A DNA stretch of 64,000 nt from Leeuwenhoekiella aequorea (GTDB lineage: Bacteria > Bacteroidota > Bacteroidia > Flavobacteriales > Flavobacteriaceae). How positions within the stretch are numbered: the first letter of the stretch is position 1; the number at the start of each line of letters is the position of its first letter. The notes under the pieces were generated by a model, which did no database searches, was not told the DNA's origin, and saw only the letters and a list, made by a program, of their open reading frames with translations. The position numbers and the translations under genes were made by a program. The stretch is taken from contig NZ_QOVM01000002.1 of assembly GCF_004104375.1 (NCBI RefSeq), positions 372,001 to 436,000 of the forward strand. Reading direction: 5' to 3'. Shown here one piece after another: positions 63,357 to 64,000 of this stretch.

Positions 63357-64000
63357 ATGACAATGACGCAATGGTTTTTATTCTTTATAGCCGTTCAGGT
63401 AATACATTTTCTGGGTACCTGGAAGTTATATAAAAAAGCAGGTCGCCAACCTTGGGAAGCAATTGTACCCGTATACAATGCTGTAATACTTATGAAAATC
63501 ATAGGTAGACCGTGGTGGTGGACAATTTTATTGTTTATTCCTATCGTAAATTTAATTATGTTTCCGGTTATATGGGTAGAAACTGCACGTAGCTTCGGAA
63601 AAAATTCTACTACAGATACTGCGCTTGTAATTCTAACTTTAGGTATTTATCTGTATTATCTCAACTATGCAGCTCCAGTAACTTATAAAGCGGATCGATC
63701 TTTAGTTCCTAAGAGTTCGTCAGGAGAATGGACAAGTTCAATTCTTTTTGCGGTTGTCGCTGCCACAATTGTGCACACCTATGTGATGCAACCATTTACA
63801 ATTCCTACAGGTTCTTTAGAGCGTACTTTACTAATAGGAGATTATTTATTTGTAAGTAAATTTCATTATGGTGCCAGAACTCCAATGACCACGGTAAGTT
63901 TCCCAATGGTTCACGATACAATTCCCGTATTGGGAATTAAATCCTATTTAGATAAGCCCCAACTCCCCTACTTTAGACTACCCGGCTTTCAAAATATTAA
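63357..64000 (+). CDS. lepB: Signal peptidase I with N-terminal DUF5684-like membrane domain (partial)
   Basis: The frame is open to the window end, so the C-terminus, including the catalytic lysine, is not seen; 214 residues are visible. The first 110 residues hold three or four membrane segments (for example 6-20, 52-75, 86-105) and resemble the DUF5684 region (KKAGRQPWEAIVPVYNAV). The peptidase part begins near 125. A membrane helix (127-145) leads to the Ser153 nucleophile in PTGSLERTLLIGDYLFVSK. The enzyme removes signal peptides from exported proteins. It is the last visible gene of the parAB-dapB chain, 30 bases after dapB. Confidence 0.9.
   Translation, partial: MTMTQWFLFFIAVQVIHFLGTWKLYKKAGRQPWEAIVPVYNAVILMKIIGRPWWWTILLFIPIVNLIMFPVIWVETARSFGKNSTTDTALVILTLGIYLYYLNYAAPVTYKADRSLVPKSSSGEWTSSILFAVVAATIVHTYVMQPFTIPTGSLERTLLIGDYLFVSKFHYGARTPMTTVSFPMVHDTIPVLGIKSYLDKPQLPYFRLPGFQNI

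Noticed and set aside
1-64000. Mobile elements, CRISPR arrays, integrases, defence systems and tRNA or rRNA genes
   Set aside because: None found. Gene content and spacing are those of a stable core chromosome region; no repeat-spacer pattern, transposase motif or attachment-site duplication was seen by eye.

Overview
The window looks like a chromosomal segment of an AT-rich member of the Bacteroidota, most likely family Flavobacteriaceae. Several things point there: the gliding genes gldF and gldG, a type IX secretion C-terminal sorting domain, a carboxypeptidase-domain TonB-dependent receptor, the DUF4834 and DUF5683 families, a methylmalonyl-CoA mutase split into two subunits, and promoters with the Bacteroidota -7 box TAnnTTTG. 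No species can be named from the sequence alone. I see no rRNA, tRNA, CRISPR array, insertion sequence, prophage or integrase. It reads as an ordinary, gene-dense core region with short intergenic gaps.

Layout. 1-7.9 kb holds envelope and surface genes: an M23 peptidase C-terminus cut by the window edge, a TonB-dependent receptor, a cysteine desulfurase, a calcium-repeat lipoprotein, an Smr protein and a T9SS cargo protein. 8-14.1 kb holds a YbdG-like channel / EEP hydrolase / MscS operon converging on a DUF72-gluconokinase-gluconate permease operon. 14.3-18.2 kb holds two exported proteins, one a 1014-residue Asp-box propeller protein. 18.3-24 kb holds pcm, an oxidoreductase, gldF-gldG and dnaN. 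24.6-33.8 kb is a nitrogen-assimilation block: gltB-gltD on the minus strand, divergent from porin-P-II-amt on the plus strand. 33.9-35.6 kb has a DUF4870 protein and a low-complexity exported protein behind a sigma-54-like promoter. 35.6-41.2 kb is a minus-strand surface-glycan operon (DUF4834, YfhO, glycosyltransferase, flippase).

41.3-49.7 kb is mixed: outer-membrane transporter, GNAT protein, SIMPL protein, rhomboid protease, lipid A-type acyltransferase, glmM, ACP phosphodiesterase-like protein and gamma-glutamyltransferase. 49.7-52 kb is a SatD-DUF3307-sterol desaturase group behind three 28-bp spaced palindromic repeats. 52.1-54.6 kb is a sulfide/persulfide module (CstB-like enzyme plus two half-size YeeE transporters). 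54.8-60.2 kb is udk-ftsB-mutA-mutB followed by a 2,4-dienoyl-CoA reductase-like gene. 60.3-64 kb is parA-parB-DUF5683-dapB-lepB, with lepB cut by the window end.

The most coherent functional groups are the nitrogen block (glutamate synthase, P-II sensor, ammonium channel and a probable porin, with two operator-like inverted repeats between the divergent arms) and the sulfur module. The best candidates for undescribed biology are the periodic operator array in front of satD, the paired ACCC(C)TA inverted repeats in the nitrogen intergenic region, and the sigma-54-like promoter before the low-complexity exported protein. None of these is proven by the sequence alone.
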